From NCBI RefSeq assembly GCF_036785885.1, contig NC_092328.1, positions 13,600,111 to 13,664,110 of the forward strand: a stretch of 64,000 nucleotides of DNA, written 5' to 3'. The notes below the pieces were generated by a model. That model saw only the letters and a program-made list of their open reading frames with translations. It made no database searches and had not been told where the DNA came from. The stretch is from Coffea arabica (Eukaryota; Streptophyta; Magnoliopsida; Gentianales; Rubiaceae). The stretch's first letter is position 1; each line of letters begins with the position of its first letter. Made by a program: the position numbers and the translations under genes. This document shows, piece by piece, positions 63,886 to 64,000 of the stretch.

Positions 63886-64000
63886 TAACAATCAACAGCA
63901 AATGTAATTAAAAATCAACCACCACATAGTAGTTGAAAAACCAAATACATATCTAAATTAATTATCATAAAAAGGGAATTGATTTACTCACAACAACAAG

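Overview
This is a plant nuclear window, almost certainly from a eudicot. The genes have GT-AG introns, the background is AT-rich, one gene is a chloroplast-targeted Hsp70, and about two thirds of the sequence is nested plant transposons and their remains. I could not place it to genus. Two multi-exon genes look fully functional, two small genes look intact, and most of the rest is mobile or decayed.

Layout. (1) 71-9926: the 5' end of a hAT transposase gene (minus), then a long LTR-like segment (551-9921, 5-bp duplication) split by a complete CACTA element (1026-6816, 3-bp duplication) that carries pieces of a VPS8-like host gene. (2) 11385-13800: remains of a plant-mobile-domain (PMD) type gene, interrupted by a PIF/Harbinger-like element with another small inverted-repeat element inside. 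(3) 14646-15700: two tandem copies of a Helitron-like sequence. (4) 15872-18491: a Pack-MULE carrying the C-terminal part of a BAG6/CIP73-like ubiquitin-domain protein; a second MULE of the same terminal-repeat family, filled with organelle-like DNA, sits inside it, and each has its own 9-bp duplication. (5) 18757-20511: a Helitron (minus) with an RPA-like remnant. (6) 20.5-34.3 kb: gene-poor, with several TIR elements, two short tandem duplications and an F-box pseudogene (27543-28792).

(7) 34348-44758: a D-isomer-specific 2-hydroxyacid dehydrogenase gene (plus); nine exons give a 342-residue enzyme, with a probable extra 5' exon. (8) 45.6-46.1 kb: interleaved inverted-repeat elements. (9) 47543-48052: an intact single-exon gene of unknown function. 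(10) 49479-54195: an eight-exon chloroplast stromal Hsp70 gene (minus, 700 residues), with a young fold-back element in intron 1 and a heat-shock-element-like site upstream. (11) 55057-61220: decayed Ty3/Gypsy chromovirus (plus) and Ty1/Copia (minus) fragments, each split by a TIR element; the one in the Gypsy copy contains a tRNA-like block. (12) 62653-63039: a two-exon GRF zinc-finger protein with a membrane tail; then a possible terminal exon at the right edge.

The host genes do not form a pathway. Hsp70 folds proteins in the plastid stroma, the dehydrogenase is a metabolic oxidoreductase, and the two small proteins are uncharacterised. What is distinctive here is the record of transposition: at least ten elements can be given exact borders and target duplications by eye, and several carry host or possibly organelle DNA.
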